A stretch of DNA of 64,000 nt, taken from Anaeromyxobacter terrae. GTDB taxonomy: Bacteria > Myxococcota > Myxococcia > Myxococcales > Anaeromyxobacteraceae. Every line of letters begins with the position of its first letter. Within the stretch, counting starts at the first letter, position 1. The stretch is from assembly GCF_022690685.1 (NCBI RefSeq), contig NZ_JALCYY010000010.1:58320-122319 (forward strand). Reading direction: 5' to 3'. Below the pieces are notes generated by a model. That model was not told the origin of the DNA and made no database searches. It saw nothing but the letters and a program-made list of their open reading frames with translations. This document shows positions 45,736 through 55,910 of the stretch, one piece after another. The position numbers and the translations under genes are program-made.

Positions 45736-48543
45736 ATGGCGGAGGCGCGCTACCTCGTCGGCGTCGACCTCGGCACGGTGAACTCCGCGCTCGCCGCGGT
45801 GGACCTCGCGCGCGAGGGCGATCTCGCCGACGCCGTCGAGCCGTTCGCCATCCCGCAGCTCGTCGCGCCGGGCGAGGTCCGGGAGCGCCGCCTCCTGCCG
45901 TCGTGCGCCTACCTGCCCGGGCCCGAGCTCGCGCCCGAGGAGACGCGGCTCCCGTGGGGCGAGCGGCCGGTGGTGGTGGGCGAGCTCGCGCGCGAGCAGG
46001 GCGCGCGGGTGCCGGGCCGGCTCGTCACCTCCGCGAAGAGCTGGCTCGCGAACCCCCGGGCCGATCGGACCGCGCCCATCCTCCCGTGGGGAGCTCCGGA
46101 GGGCGTGCCGCGCCTCTCCCCGGTGCGGGCCTCGGCGCTCTACCTCGGGCACCTGCGCGACGCGTGGGACGACCGCCACCCGGACGCGCCTCTCGCGGCG
46201 CAGGAGCTCGTCCTCGCCGTGCCGGCCTCCTTCGACGAGGTCGCGCGCGAGCTGACCCTCGCCGCCGCGCGGGAGGCGGGGCTTCCGCGCGTCGTGCTCG
46301 TCGAGGAGCCGTCGGCGGCCTTCCACGACTGGGCCAGCCGGCACCGGGCCGCGCTCGCGGCCGCGGGCGCGGGCGAGATCGCGGACGAGGTGCGCCCCAT
46401 CGCCCGCGGCGGGATCGTCCTCGTGGTGGACGTCGGCGGCGGCACGACCGACCTCACGCTCGTGCGCGCGGAGCTCCGCGACGGGCGCCCGGCGTTCACT
46501 CGCCTCGCGGTGGGCGACCACCTCCTCCTCGGCGGCGACAACGTGGATCTCGCGCTCGCGCGCGCGGTGGAGGCGCGCCTCGGCGAGCGGCTCGACGCGA
46601 GCCGGTTCGCGTCGCTCGTGCACGCCTGCCGGCTCGTGAAGGAGCGGCTCATGGCGGAGGGCGGCCCGGAGTCGCTCCCGGTCGCGGTCGTCGGCCGCGG
46701 CAGCCGGCTCGTCGCGAGCGCCGTGTCCGCGGAGGTGAGCCGCGAGGAGGTGCGGCGCGTCTTCCTCGACGGGTTCCTGCCGCGGACGGGCGCGGACGAG
46801 CGGCCGCGCCGCGCGCCGCGCACCGCGGGCCTCGCCGAGCTCGGGCTGCCGTACGAGCCGGAGCCGGCCATCCCCCGGCACGTCGCCGCCTTCCTCGCGG
46901 CGCACGCCGCGGAGGCGGGCGCGAAGGGGGGGCTCGCCCGGCCCGACGCGATCCTCGTGAACGGCGGCGTCTTCACGCCGCGCGAGGTGCGCGACCGGCT
47001 CGCCGCGATCGTCTCGTCCTGGTTCCCGGGCGCGCCACCGGTGACGGTGCTCGCGAGCCCCGCGCTCGATCTCGCGGTCGCCCGCGGCGCCGCGTACGCG
47101 GCGCTCGTCCGGCGCGGCATCGGCCTGCGCATCGGCGGCGGCAGCCCGCGCGCGTTCTACGTCGGGATCGCCGCGCCGGAGGGCGAGCGCGCGCTGTGCG
47201 TCGTGCCGCGCCACCTGGAGGAGGGCTCGCGCGTCTCCGTCCCCCGGCCGTTCGCGCTCGCCCTGGGGCGCCCGGTGCGCTTCCCGCTGTTCGCCTCCGC
47301 GCGCGCGCGGCTCGAGCGGCCGGGCGACGTGGTCGACGTCACGGACGACCTCGTCCCGCTGCCGCCCGTCGAGACGGTGCTCCGCGGCGAGGGGACCGTC
47401 GCGGGCGAGGTGCCGGTGAGGCTCGAGGCTGCGCTCACCGAGATCGGCACGCTCGAGCTCTGGTGCGCCGCGACCGATCGCGACGCGCGCTGGAAGCTCG
47501 AGTTCTCGCTGCGCGGGCTTCGAGAGGCCGAGGGCGAGCGGCCGGGCGGCGCGCGGGCGGCGAGGAGCGAGGTGGGGCAGGCGCCGCGCAACCTCGACGA
47601 GGCGCGCGCCCAGGTCGAGCTCTTCTACGGGAAGCGGGCGGCGGTCGAGAAGAAGGAGGTGAAGGGGCTGCCGCGCGCGCTCGAGAAGCTGCTCGGCCCG
47701 CGAGAGGGCTGGTCGACGCCGCTCGTCCGCGAGCTCTGGGCGGCGCTGCACGCAGGGCGGGCGCGACGGCGGCGGAGCGCCGACCACGAGCGGATCTGGC
47801 TGCAGCTCACCGGCTACTGCCTGCGCCCCGGGTTCGGCGCGCCGCTCGATCCCTGGCGCGCGGGCGAGACGTGGAGCGTGTTCGGGGAGGGGTTGCAGTA
47901 CCAGGCCGACCCGCGCGCCTGGGCGGCGTGGTGGGTCATGTGGCGGCGCATCGCGGGCGGCCTCGACGCGGCGGCGCAGCGGCGACTCTTCGACGCGCTC
48001 GCGCCGTTCATCCGGCCGCGCGACCCGCGCAAGCCGCCGCCGAAGGTGCCGGGCGTGAAGCCGGAGGCGGCCGACGAGATGATCCGGCTCCTGGGCGCGC
48101 TCGAGCGGGTGGAGCCGGGCCGCAAGGTGGAGGCGGGGGAGTGGCTCCTCGCGCGCGTCGAGGCGGAGAGTCCGGGGCCGCACCTCCTCTGGTCGATCGG
48201 CCGGCTGGGCGCGCGCGTGCCGTTCCACGCGAGCGCCCACCTCGCCGTGCCCGCCGAGGCGGCCGCGGCCTGGATCACCCGGCTCCTCGCGCTCTCCGTC
48301 TCCCGGCGCGAGCTCGTCTTCCCGCTCGCGCAGCTCGCCCGGCGGAGCGGCGATCGCGTCCGCGACGTCGGGGAGGAGCTCCGCGCTCGCGTGCTCGCGG
48401 CGCTCGCCGAGGGCGGAGCGCCGGCGGAGACCGTGCGCGCGGTGCGCGAGGTCGCGGAGGCCACCGAGGAGGAGGAGCAGCGCATCTTCGGCGAGAGCCT
48501 TCCGGCGGGGCTGCGGCTCGTCGAGGAGGACCCGGCCGCGTGA
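45736..48543 (+). CDS. Hsp70-family protein with C-terminal DUF3731
   Basis: 935 residues, ATG 45736, 4 bp after the previous Hsp70. The N-terminal ~590 residues are a DnaK-like ATPase and beta domain: VGVDLGTVNSALA, LAVPASFDEVARELT, VEEPSAAFHDW, VVDVGGGTTDLTLV, GDHLLLGGDNVDLAL and ILVNGGVFTPREV. The C-terminal ~300 residues are helical and DUF3731-like: LPRALEKLLGPREGWSTPLVREL, ERIWLQLTGYCLRPGFG, WRAGETWSVFGEGLQYQ and LLWSIGRLGARVPFHASAH. The pair plus DUF2760 form one operon. Function unknown. Confidence 0.9.
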   Translation: MAEARYLVGVDLGTVNSALAAVDLAREGDLADAVEPFAIPQLVAPGEVRERRLLPSCAYLPGPELAPEETRLPWGERPVVVGELAREQGARVPGRLVTSAKSWLANPRADRTAPILPWGAPEGVPRLSPVRASALYLGHLRDAWDDRHPDAPLAAQELVLAVPASFDEVARELTLAAAREAGLPRVVLVEEPSAAFHDWASRHRAALAAAGAGEIADEVRPIARGGIVLVVDVGGGTTDLTLVRAELRDGRPAFTRLAVGDHLLLGGDNVDLALARAVEARLGERLDASRFASLVHACRLVKERLMAEGGPESLPVAVVGRGSRLVASAVSAEVSREEVRRVFLDGFLPRTGADERPRRAPRTAGLAELGLPYEPEPAIPRHVAAFLAAHAAEAGAKGGLARPDAILVNGGVFTPREVRDRLAAIVSSWFPGAPPVTVLASPALDLAVARGAAYAALVRRGIGLRIGGGSPRAFYVGIAAPEGERALCVVPRHLEEGSRVSVPRPFALALGRPVRFPLFASARARLERPGDVVDVTDDLVPLPPVETVLRGEGTVAGEVPVRLEAALTEIGTLELWCAATDRDARWKLEFSLRGLREAEGERPGGARAARSEVGQAPRNLDEARAQVELFYGKRAAVEKKEVKGLPRALEKLLGPREGWSTPLVRELWAALHAGRARRRRSADHERIWLQLTGYCLRPGFGAPLDPWRAGETWSVFGEGLQYQADPRAWAAWWVMWRRIAGGLDAAAQRRLFDALAPFIRPRDPRKPPPKVPGVKPEAADEMIRLLGALERVEPGRKVEAGEWLLARVEAESPGPHLLWSIGRLGARVPFHASAHLAVPAEAAAAWITRLLALSVSRRELVFPLAQLARRSGDRVRDVGEELRARVLAALAEGGAPAETVRAVREVAEATEEEEQRIFGESLPAGLRLVEEDPAA

Positions 48544-48676
48544 GCGCGCGCGACGCGGCGCTGCGTCCCGCGCGCGCGTCCCCCCGTGGCGGGACCTCGC
48601 GACGCCGGGCGGGCGGGGACGGAACGCCTTAGGTTTTCACCCAGGCGCGCTCTCGTCGCGCCGCCTCGTCCGCCGG

Positions 48677-50851
48677 ATGCCTCGCCTCCTCATCGTCTCC
48701 AACCGCCTGCCCGTGACCGTCAAGGCCGAGGACGGGGCGGTGTCCGTCACTCCCAGCACGGGCGGCCTCGCCACCGGCATGAGCAGCCCGCACGAGCGGC
48801 TCGGCGGGCTCTGGATCGGGTGGCCCGGGGACCTCACGGGGCTCGGGGCGGACGGGCGCGCGGAGGTGGAGCGGCGGCTCTCCGAGCTCCGGCTCGCCCC
48901 GGTGTCGCTCTCCCCCGACGAGGTCGCGCGCTACTACGAGGGCTACTCGAACGGCGTCCTCTGGCCGCTCTTCCACTACTCGGTGGCCCGCCTCCCGCAG
49001 GAGGTGCGCGACTTCGACGTCTACGAGGCGGTGAACGCGCGGTTCGCCGACGCCGTCGCCGCGCACCACCGGCCGGGTGACCTGGTCTGGATCCACGACT
49101 ACCAGCTCATGCTCGTCCCGCAGCTCCTGCGCGAGCGGATCCCGGACGCGCGAATCGGGTTCTTCCTCCACATCCCGTTCCCCTCGTCGGAGATCTTCCG
49201 CGTGCTCCCGCAGCGCGAGCGCATCCTCGAGGGGCTGCTCGGCGCGGACCTCGTGGGCTTCCACACCGCCACGTACCTGCGCCACTTCGCGTCGTCGGTG
49301 CTGCGCCTGCTCGGCGCCACGAGCGAGGTGGACCGGATCTCCTGGCGCGACCGCGAGGTGCGGCTCGGGGTCTTCCCGATGGGCATCGACGCGGCGCAGC
49401 TGGCGGAGCTCGCGGAGACGCCGGAGGTGCGGGCGGTGGCGCACGCGCACCGGGCGCCGGGGGAGCAGCTCCTCGTCGGCGTCGACCGGCTCGACTACTC
49501 GAAGGGGATCCCGCGCCGCCTGCTCGCGTTCCAGGCGATGCTGCGCGCGCACCCCGAGCTGCGCGAGCGCGTTCGGCTCGTGCAGGTCGCCGTCCCCTCG
49601 CGGGAGAACGTCGAGGCGTACCGCGAGTACCGCGAGGAGGTGGACGCGCTCGTCGGGCGCATCCACGGCGAGTTCGCGACGCCGTCCTGGTCCCCCATCC
49701 ACTACCTGTACCGGGGGCTCTCGCAGGCCGAGATCGTCGCGCTCTACCGCGCGGCGGACGCGGTGCTCGTGACGCCGCTGCGCGACGGGATGAACCTCGT
49801 CGCGAAGGAGTTCGTCGCCTCGCGGCCCGACGGCGACGGCGTGCTCGTCCTCTCGGAGCTCGCCGGCGCCGCCGCCGAGCTCGCCGAGGCGCTGCTCGTG
49901 AACCCCTACGACCTCCAGCAGACGGCGGCCGCGTTCCACCGCGCGCTCACCATGCCCGAGGACGAGCGCAGGACGCGCATGGCGGCCCTGCGCCAGCGGG
50001 TGTTCGGCTACGACGTCCACGCGTGGGCGCGCGCGTTCCTGGCGCGCCTCGAGCGGGTCGGCGCGCCGGGCGAGGCGCTCGCGCTCTCGCCGCGGACGGC
50101 GATCCGGGCGGTCGTGGAGCGGGCCGGGGCGGCCCCGCGGCTCGCCCTGCTCCTCGACTACGACGGCACCCTCGTCCCGTTCGCGCCGACGCCGGAGCTC
50201 GCCGCCCCGGACGTCGCGCTGCTCGACCTGCTCCGGCGGCTGGCGGCGCGGCCGCGGACCCAGGTGGACGTCGTGAGCGGCCGCACGCGCGGCACGCTCC
50301 AGCGCTGGCTCGGCGCGCTCCCGATCGGCCTCCACGCCGAGCACGGGTTCTGGTCGCGCGCGCCCGGCGGCGACTGGCAGGGCGCGGAGGTGCCGGCCGT
50401 CGCCTGGCGGGAGCCCGTGCTCGCGATCCTGCGGGAGTTCGCGGAGCGGACGCCCGGGTCCGTCGTGGAGGAGAAGACCGCGGGGGTCGCGTGGCACTAC
50501 CGGACCGCCGACCCCGAATACGGCGCGGCCCAGGCGAAGGAGCTCATCCTTCACCTCCAGACGCTCCTCGCGAACGTGCCCGTCGAGATCCTCCCCGGAG
50601 ACAAGGTGATCGAGGTGAGGCCCCTGGGGATCCACAAGGGCCGCGCGGTGGCGGCGGCGGTCGCCCGCGCCGGCCCGGATGCGCTCGTGGTCGGGCTCGG
50701 GGACGACCGGACCGACGAGGATCTGTTCGCGGCGTTGCCGCCGGGGAGCATCGCCGTCCACGTGGGCCCCGGGCCGAGCCGCGCGCCCCTGCGGATCACC
50801 GACTTCCGCGCGGCGCGGGCGCTGCTCGCGGACATCGCGGACACGCGCTGA
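48677..50851 (+). CDS. otsA-otsB fusion: Bifunctional trehalose-6-phosphate synthase/phosphatase
   Basis: 724 residues combining both steps of trehalose synthesis. Residues 1-470 are OtsA (GT20): [65 protein letters not shown] and [16 protein letters not shown]. Residues ~485-724 are a HAD-family Ots[15 protein letters not shown] (nucleophile Asp ~494), [22 protein letters not shown] and [10 protein letters not shown]. It would convert UDP-glucose and glucose-6-phosphate to trehalose, for osmotic or desiccation stress. The start is ATG 48677. Confidence 0.95.
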   Translation: MPRLLIVSNRLPVTVKAEDGAVSVTPSTGGLATGMSSPHERLGGLWIGWPGDLTGLGADGRAEVERRLSELRLAPVSLSPDEVARYYEGYSNGVLWPLFHYSVARLPQEVRDFDVYEAVNARFADAVAAHHRPGDLVWIHDYQLMLVPQLLRERIPDARIGFFLHIPFPSSEIFRVLPQRERILEGLLGADLVGFHTATYLRHFASSVLRLLGATSEVDRISWRDREVRLGVFPMGIDAAQLAELAETPEVRAVAHAHRAPGEQLLVGVDRLDYSKGIPRRLLAFQAMLRAHPELRERVRLVQVAVPSRENVEAYREYREEVDALVGRIHGEFATPSWSPIHYLYRGLSQAEIVALYRAADAVLVTPLRDGMNLVAKEFVASRPDGDGVLVLSELAGAAAELAEALLVNPYDLQQTAAAFHRALTMPEDERRTRMAALRQRVFGYDVHAWARAFLARLERVGAPGEALALSPRTAIRAVVERAGAAPRLALLLDYDGTLVPFAPTPELAAPDVALLDLLRRLAARPRTQVDVVSGRTRGTLQRWLGALPIGLHAEHGFWSRAPGGDWQGAEVPAVAWREPVLAILREFAERTPGSVVEEKTAGVAWHYRTADPEYGAAQAKELILHLQTLLANVPVEILPGDKVIEVRPLGIHKGRAVAAAVARAGPDALVVGLGDDRTDEDLFAALPPGSIAVHVGPGPSRAPLRITDFRAARALLADIADTR

Positions 50852-50877
50852 CTCGCCCGCGGGTATGATGCCCCCGC

Positions 50878-51036
50878 ATGCTCCGCATCAGCTGGCCGCT
50901 CGCCCTGCTCCTCGCCGCCGTCATCGCGATCGTCGCGCGGAAGCCGCGGCTGTTCGTGCCGGTCGCGGTCGTGTTCCTCGTCTGGTTCGTGGTCGAGTCC
51001 GCGGCGGGGCGGCGCGGGCGCTCTCGCCGCCGCTGA
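50878..51036 (+). CDS. 52-residue membrane protein
   Basis: ATG 50878 to TGA 51036. Two hydrophobic stretches (WPLALLLAAVIAIVA and LFVPVAVVFLVWFVV) are separated by RKPR, and the tail is Arg-rich (GRRGRSRRR). This is a typical small membrane protein. It starts 27 bp after the trehalose gene, so it may be cotranscribed. No family recognised. Confidence 0.55.
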   Translation: MLRISWPLALLLAAVIAIVARKPRLFVPVAVVFLVWFVVESAAGRRGRSRRR

Positions 51037-51191
51037 CGGCCCCCACCGAGGCTCCCCGCGGGTCTCGAGGGCGCGCTCGGGCGCATGCCTGCGCGCGTGG
51101 GGCCCGGGCGCCAGACCCGCCGAGCCGAAGGTCGGGGCGACGCACGGCATCGGATGAGCACATTTTCGGCGCATCCGAGAGGAGGTGTGCC

Positions 51192-52295
51192 GTGCGTCTG
51201 CCGGGCAAGGGGATGAGCTGGAAGGAGTTCGGGAGGGGGCTCAAGGACGAGCTCGTGAAGGACCAGGTGACCGACATCGCCGCGACGGTGACCTACTACG
51301 GCGTGCTGTCGCTCTTCCCGTTCGTGCTGTTCCTCGTCGCGCTCGCGAGCGTCGTGATCCAGCCCTCGGACGCCGAGCGCATGGTGCAGGAGCTCGGGCG
51401 CATCGCGCCCGGACCCGTCACGCAGATCATCGGCGACCGCATCCGGGAGCTCGGGTCCCAGCAGAACGTCACGCTGCTCGGGTTCGGCGCCATCGCCGCG
51501 ATCTGGGCCGCGTCGGGCGGCGTCACGGCGCTCATGCGTGCGCTGAACACCGCCTACGACGTGAAGGAGGGACGTCCGTTCTGGAAGGTCCGCGGCATCG
51601 CCATCCTCATGACGCTCGTGTCGGGCGCGCTCGCGCTCGTCGCCGCCCTGGTGGCCGTCGCGGCGGCCCCGCTCGCGGAGTGGCTGGGCGGGCCGATCGG
51701 CACCGCCATCACCTGGCTCCGCCTGCCGGTGGCGGGCCTCCTCATGATGCTGCTCTGGGCCATGGCGTACTACGTGCTGCCCGACGTCGAGCAGAAGTTC
51801 CGGTTCATCACCCCGGGCTCGGTGTTCGGCGTCGTGGTCTGGGTGGTCGCCTCCTGGGGCTTCTCGAAGTACGTGACGAGCTTCGGCAGCTACGACAAGA
51901 CCTACGGTCCGCTCGCCGGCGTCATCGTGCTCCTGCTCTGGATGTGGATCTCCTCGCTCGTGATGCTCGTCGGCGCCGAGGCGAACGCCCTCATCGAGCA
52001 CAGATCGCCTGAGGGCAAGCGCCAGGGCGCGAAGCGGAAGTCGGACACCGGCACGACGCCCGCCGCGATCCTCCCGGGCAAGGAGCCCATCCCGACCGGC
52101 GCCGCCCCGGCGGCGGCCGCGGCGGCGGGAGTCGCCCCGACACCCGAGGGCGCGCTCGCCCGAGGCGGGGTGAGCGCGCCGGTGGGAGTGCACGCGCGCG
52201 GTGGCGCGCGAGAGGACCGCCCGCGCCTGCGGGGCGTCCTGGCGATCGCCACCGGCTTCATGGCGGGGGTGCTGCTGGCGCGCCGGCCCTCCTGA
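51192..52295 (+). CDS. YihY/BrkB family inner-membrane protein
   Basis: 367 residues from GTG 51192 (GAGGAGG upstream); ATG 51213 is an alternative. The YihY/virulence factor BrkB domain covers residues ~1-270 with about six membrane spans: DQVTDIAATVTYYGVLSLFPF, GIAILMTLVSGALALVAALVA, WAMAYYVLPDVEQKF, GSYDKTYGPLAGVIVLLLWMW and LVGAEANALIEHRS. The last ~95 residues are an Ala/Pro linker plus a short hydrophobic tail ending in LLARRPS. Transport function unknown; it is not RNase BN. Confidence 0.88.
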   Translation: MRLPGKGMSWKEFGRGLKDELVKDQVTDIAATVTYYGVLSLFPFVLFLVALASVVIQPSDAERMVQELGRIAPGPVTQIIGDRIRELGSQQNVTLLGFGAIAAIWAASGGVTALMRALNTAYDVKEGRPFWKVRGIAILMTLVSGALALVAALVAVAAAPLAEWLGGPIGTAITWLRLPVAGLLMMLLWAMAYYVLPDVEQKFRFITPGSVFGVVVWVVASWGFSKYVTSFGSYDKTYGPLAGVIVLLLWMWISSLVMLVGAEANALIEHRSPEGKRQGAKRKSDTGTTPAAILPGKEPIPTGAAPAAAAAAGVAPTPEGALARGGVSAPVGVHARGGAREDRPRLRGVLAIATGFMAGVLLARRPS

Positions 52296-52359
52296 CGAGG
52301 GCGCGCGCGCTGGCCCCGCGGGACGTGCGCCCCGCGCCCGCACCGCGTACGATCCGCGC

Positions 52360-53316
52360 GTGAAGAGGGCCCGGCTCCGCATCGGCGTCTCCTCCTGCCT
52401 CATCGGGCGGAAGGTCCGCTACGACGGCCAGCACAAGCGCGATGCCTTCCTCGTGGACGTCCTCGGCGACTTCGTCGAGTGGGTGCCGGTCTGCCCGGAG
52501 CTGGAGGTCGGCATGGGCGTGCCGCGGGAGCCGATCCGGCTCGTCGGGGCCGCCGGCGCGCCTCGCCTCGTGGCGGAGCGGAGCGGCACGGATCACACCG
52601 CCGCGATGCGGCGCTACGCCGAGGCGCGCGTCGCAGAGCTCGAGCGCCTCGATCTCGCCGGCTACGTCACGAAGAAGGACTCGCCCTCGTGCGGCATGGA
52701 GCGCGTGCGCGTCTACGCGGAGGCGGGCGGGCCACCGCGCCGCGACGGAGTCGGCGCGTTCGCGCGGGTGCTCCTCGAGCGGCTGCCGCTCCTGCCGGTG
52801 GAGGAGGAGGGGCGGCTCAACGACCCGGCGCTCCGCGAGAGCTTCATCGAGCGGATCTTCGCCTTCGTGCGCTGGAAGGCGGCGATCTCCGCGGGGATGA
52901 GGCGGGGCGAGCTCGTCGCCTTCCACACCGCCCACAAGCTCGCGCTCCTCGCCCACAGCCCCGCCGCCTACCGCCGGCTCGGCGCGCTCGTCGCGGGTCA
53001 GAAGAAGGGCCCGCAGGCCGCGATCGTCGAGGCCTACGGGCGCGCCTTCATGGAGGCCCTGCGGGTGCCCGCGACGCGGGGCCGGCACGTGAACGTGCTC
53101 CAGCACGTGCTCGGCTACTTCCGCGAGGCGCTCCCGCCGGACGACCGCAAGGAGCTCGAGGGCGTCGTCCACGACTACGCGCGCGGCCTCGTCCCGCTCG
53201 TCGTCCCGCAGACGCTCATCCGCCACCACGTGCGCCGCCAGGGCGTCGCGTACCTCGCCGGCCAGACGTACCTCGATCCCGATCCCAAGGAGCTCATGCT
53301 CCGGAACCGCGTCTGA
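52360..53316 (+). CDS. DUF523-DUF1722 (YbgA-like) fusion protein
   Basis: 318 residues. Residues 1-150 are DUF523: IGVSSCLIGRKVRYDGQHKRD, VPVCPELEVGMGVPREPI and KKDSPSCGMERV, with conserved cysteines SSC, VC and SC. Residues ~190-310 are DUF1722 (YbgA): AFHTAHKLALLAHSP, HVNVLQHVLGYF, VPQTLIRHHVRR and YLAGQTYLDPDP. Both domains often neighbour photolyases, and here a class II photolyase starts 4 bp downstream. This may form a DNA repair or flavin-related operon (inference). Start GTG 52360. Confidence 0.9.
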   Translation: MKRARLRIGVSSCLIGRKVRYDGQHKRDAFLVDVLGDFVEWVPVCPELEVGMGVPREPIRLVGAAGAPRLVAERSGTDHTAAMRRYAEARVAELERLDLAGYVTKKDSPSCGMERVRVYAEAGGPPRRDGVGAFARVLLERLPLLPVEEEGRLNDPALRESFIERIFAFVRWKAAISAGMRRGELVAFHTAHKLALLAHSPAAYRRLGALVAGQKKGPQAAIVEAYGRAFMEALRVPATRGRHVNVLQHVLGYFREALPPDDRKELEGVVHDYARGLVPLVVPQTLIRHHVRRQGVAYLAGQTYLDPDPKELMLRNRV

Positions 53317-53320
53317 CCTC

Positions 53321-54790
53321 GTGGCCGTCCCCGCCGATCGCATCCGCGCCGCGAACGCCGCGCCGGTCCGGCGCGAGCGGGCGTTCGTCCTGTACTGGAT
53401 GACCGCCGCCCGCCGCGTGCGCTTCAACCCGGCGCTCGAGCGCGCGGGGGAGCTCGCCCGCGAGCTCGGCAAGCCCCTGGCCGTCCTCGAGGCGCTCCGC
53501 GTGGGGTATTCGTACGCGAGCGACCGGCTGCACGCGTTCATCATCCAGGGCATGGCCGAGAACGCGGCCCGGCTCGGGGGGCGCGCGCTCCACCACGCCT
53601 ACCTCGAGCGGTCGCCCGGGGAGGGGAAGGGGCTCCTCGAGGCGCTCGGCGCGCGCGCGTGCGCGGTCATCACCGACGACTTCCCGACCTTCTTCCTGCC
53701 GCGCATGCTCGCCGCCGCGGCGGCGCGGCTCGACGTGCGGCTCGAGGCGGTGGACGGGAGCTGCGTCGTCCCGTTCCGGCTCGCGGGCAAGGACTTCCCG
53801 ACCGCCTACGCCTACCGGCGCCACCTCCAGCGCCTCCTGCCGGTCTGGCTCGACCGGCTCCCCGCGGCGGATCCGCTCGGGCGCGCCGCCCTCCCGCCCG
53901 CGCCCGCGCTGCCGCGCGCGATCGCCGCCCGCTGGCCTGCCGCGGACCCCGAGGAGCTCGCGCGGCCCGAGCGCGTCGTCGCGGCGCTGCCGATCGACCA
54001 TCGCATCCCGCAGGCCCCCACGCGCGGCGGCGCCCGCGCCGCCGGGGCGAGGCTCGCGCGCTGGCTCGAGGAGGGGCTGCCCCGCTACGCCGAGGCGCGC
54101 AGCGATCCCGACGAGGAGGGCGTGACGAGCGGGCTCTCCCCCTGGCTCCACTCCGGCCACCTCGCGTCGTTCGAGGTGGTGCGCGCGGTGCTGCGGCATG
54201 AGGGCTGGACGCCGGCGCTCCTCGCGCCTGCCGCGGACGGCGCGCGCGCCGGGTGGTGGGGCCTCTCCCCGGCGGCGGAGGCGTTCCTCGATCAGCTCGT
54301 CACCTGGCGCGAGCTCGGCTTCGCCACCTGCGCCGCGCGCCCCGATCACCGCGAGTACGGCTCGCTCCCCGCGTGGGCGCGCGCGACCCTGGAGGCGCAC
54401 GCGCGCGATCCGCGCCCCCGGCTCTACACGCCCGACGCCCTCGCCGCGGGCGCCACGCACGATCCGCTCTGGAACGCGGCGCAGCGCCAGCTCCGCACGG
54501 AGGGCGTCATCCACAACTCGCTGCGGATGCTCTGGGGAAAGAAGATCCTCGAGTGGTCGCCCACGCCGAGCGCTGGGCTCGAGGTCGCGCTCGACCTCAA
54601 CGATCGCTGGGCGCTCGACGGCCGGGATCCGAACTCGGCGACCGGCGTCCTCTGGTGCTTCGGCCGGTACGACCGGCCCTGGGGGCCGGAGCGGCCGATC
54701 TTCGGGAGGGTCCGGTACATGTCGAGCGAGAGCAGCGCGAGGAAGTGGGCGGTACGCCGCTTCCTCGCCCGCCACGGGCCGCCCGGGTAG
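53321..54790 (+). CDS. Class II CPD photolyase
   Basis: 489 residues. An FAD enzyme that repairs cyclobutane pyrimidine dimers with blue light. The N-terminal Rossmann part has VLYWMTAARRVRFNPAL and VITDDFPTFFLP. The FAD domain contains SGLSPWLHSGHLAS, LVTWRELGF, EGVIHNSLRMLWGKKILEW and the class II signature RDPNSATGVLWCFGRYDRPW. GTG 53321 is 4 bp after the DUF523-DUF1722 stop, so the two are cotranscribed. An ATG-type start inside is not needed. Confidence 0.93.
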   Translation: MAVPADRIRAANAAPVRRERAFVLYWMTAARRVRFNPALERAGELARELGKPLAVLEALRVGYSYASDRLHAFIIQGMAENAARLGGRALHHAYLERSPGEGKGLLEALGARACAVITDDFPTFFLPRMLAAAAARLDVRLEAVDGSCVVPFRLAGKDFPTAYAYRRHLQRLLPVWLDRLPAADPLGRAALPPAPALPRAIAARWPAADPEELARPERVVAALPIDHRIPQAPTRGGARAAGARLARWLEEGLPRYAEARSDPDEEGVTSGLSPWLHSGHLASFEVVRAVLRHEGWTPALLAPAADGARAGWWGLSPAAEAFLDQLVTWRELGFATCAARPDHREYGSLPAWARATLEAHARDPRPRLYTPDALAAGATHDPLWNAAQRQLRTEGVIHNSLRMLWGKKILEWSPTPSAGLEVALDLNDRWALDGRDPNSATGVLWCFGRYDRPWGPERPIFGRVRYMSSESSARKWAVRRFLARHGPPG

Positions 54791-54829
54791 GACGTGCACG
54801 CGGCAGAACGGGTCCGCACACTTCCCGTG

Positions 54830-55906
54830 ATGGTGGCCACGCGGGTAAGAGGGGCTCGCACGGTGCGCGGAGGGGAGGCCGGGCGAAGGCCGGTGCTCGT
54901 CACCGGCGCGACCGGCTTCGTCGGGCGGGCGCTCGTCCCGGCGCTCCTCGAGCGCGGCCTCGCCGTCCGCGCCACCACGCGGGTGCGCTCGGGCGACCTC
55001 GATCCGCGCGTCGAGTGGGTGCAGGCCGACGTGACGCGCCTCGCGGATCTGCCCGCCGCGCTCCAGGGTGTCGAGACGGCCTACTTCCTCGTGCACGGCA
55101 TGGCGAGCGGGCGGGGGAACTACGTCGAGGCGGAGCGGCGCTCCGCCGCCGGGTTCGCGCGCGAGGCGGAGCGCGCGGGCGTCGGCCGGATCGTCTATCT
55201 CGGTGGCGTCGCGCCCCGCGGTCGCCCGTCGCGGCACCTGGCGAGCCGCCTCGCGGTGGGCGAGATCCTGCGCGCCGGCCCCGTGCGGACGCTCGAGCTG
55301 CGCGCCTCGATGATCGTGGGACCGGGCAGCGCCTCCTGGCGCATCGTGCGCGACCTCGCGATGCGCCTCCCGGCGATGGTGCTCCCGGCCTGGGCGCGGT
55401 CCCGCTCCTGCCCGATCGCCCTCGAGGACGCGATCCGGGCGCTCGTCGCGGCGCTCGACGTCCCCCTCGCGGAGAGCGCCTGGTACGACATCCCGGGCCC
55501 CGAGGTGCTGTCGGTGCGCGAGATCCTCGAGCAGGTCGCGGCGCTGCGCGGCCGGTCCCTGCCGGCGATCGAGGCGCCGCTCCCGCATCCGCGGATCTCG
55601 GCCCTCTGGCTCAAGCTCGTCTCGGACGCGCCGTGGGAGGTGGTGCGCGAGCTCGTGCAGGGGCTCTCCCACGACCTGCTCCCTCGCGACGACCGCTACT
55701 GGGCGCTCACGGGGCTCCCGCCGCGGACCCGGTTCGTGGAGGCCGCGCGGCGCGCGCTCGCGGAGGACGCGGGGCGGCGTCCCGGCGGCGTGCGCGGGCT
55801 CGTGCTGGGCGTCGAGGAGGCCCTCGTCGATCGCCTCGCGCCGCGGCAGCGCGGGGGCGCGGCGCCGGCTCCCGCCCCTCCCACCCCCCACCCGCGGCGA
55901 GGCTGA
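54830..55906 (+). CDS. NAD(P)-binding, SDR-like (NmrA/atypical) protein
   Basis: 358 residues with a Rossmann nucleotide-binding motif VLVTGATGFVGRALVPALLERG near the N-terminus, followed by EWVQADVTRLADLPAAL, AYFLVHGMASGRGNYVEAER, RIVYLGGVAPRGRPSRHLASR and LRASMIVGPGSASWRIVRDL. The YLVH/SRH region is typical of atypical SDRs related to DUF2867/ribosome-hibernation-like reductases. Substrate unknown. The start is ATG 54830 (GTG 54794 also in frame), 39 bp after the photolyase. The C-terminus is Pro-rich. Confidence 0.82.
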   Translation: MVATRVRGARTVRGGEAGRRPVLVTGATGFVGRALVPALLERGLAVRATTRVRSGDLDPRVEWVQADVTRLADLPAALQGVETAYFLVHGMASGRGNYVEAERRSAAGFAREAERAGVGRIVYLGGVAPRGRPSRHLASRLAVGEILRAGPVRTLELRASMIVGPGSASWRIVRDLAMRLPAMVLPAWARSRSCPIALEDAIRALVAALDVPLAESAWYDIPGPEVLSVREILEQVAALRGRSLPAIEAPLPHPRISALWLKLVSDAPWEVVRELVQGLSHDLLPRDDRYWALTGLPPRTRFVEAARRALAEDAGRRPGGVRGLVLGVEEALVDRLAPRQRGGAAPAPAPPTPHPRRG

Positions 55907-55910
55907 CCTC

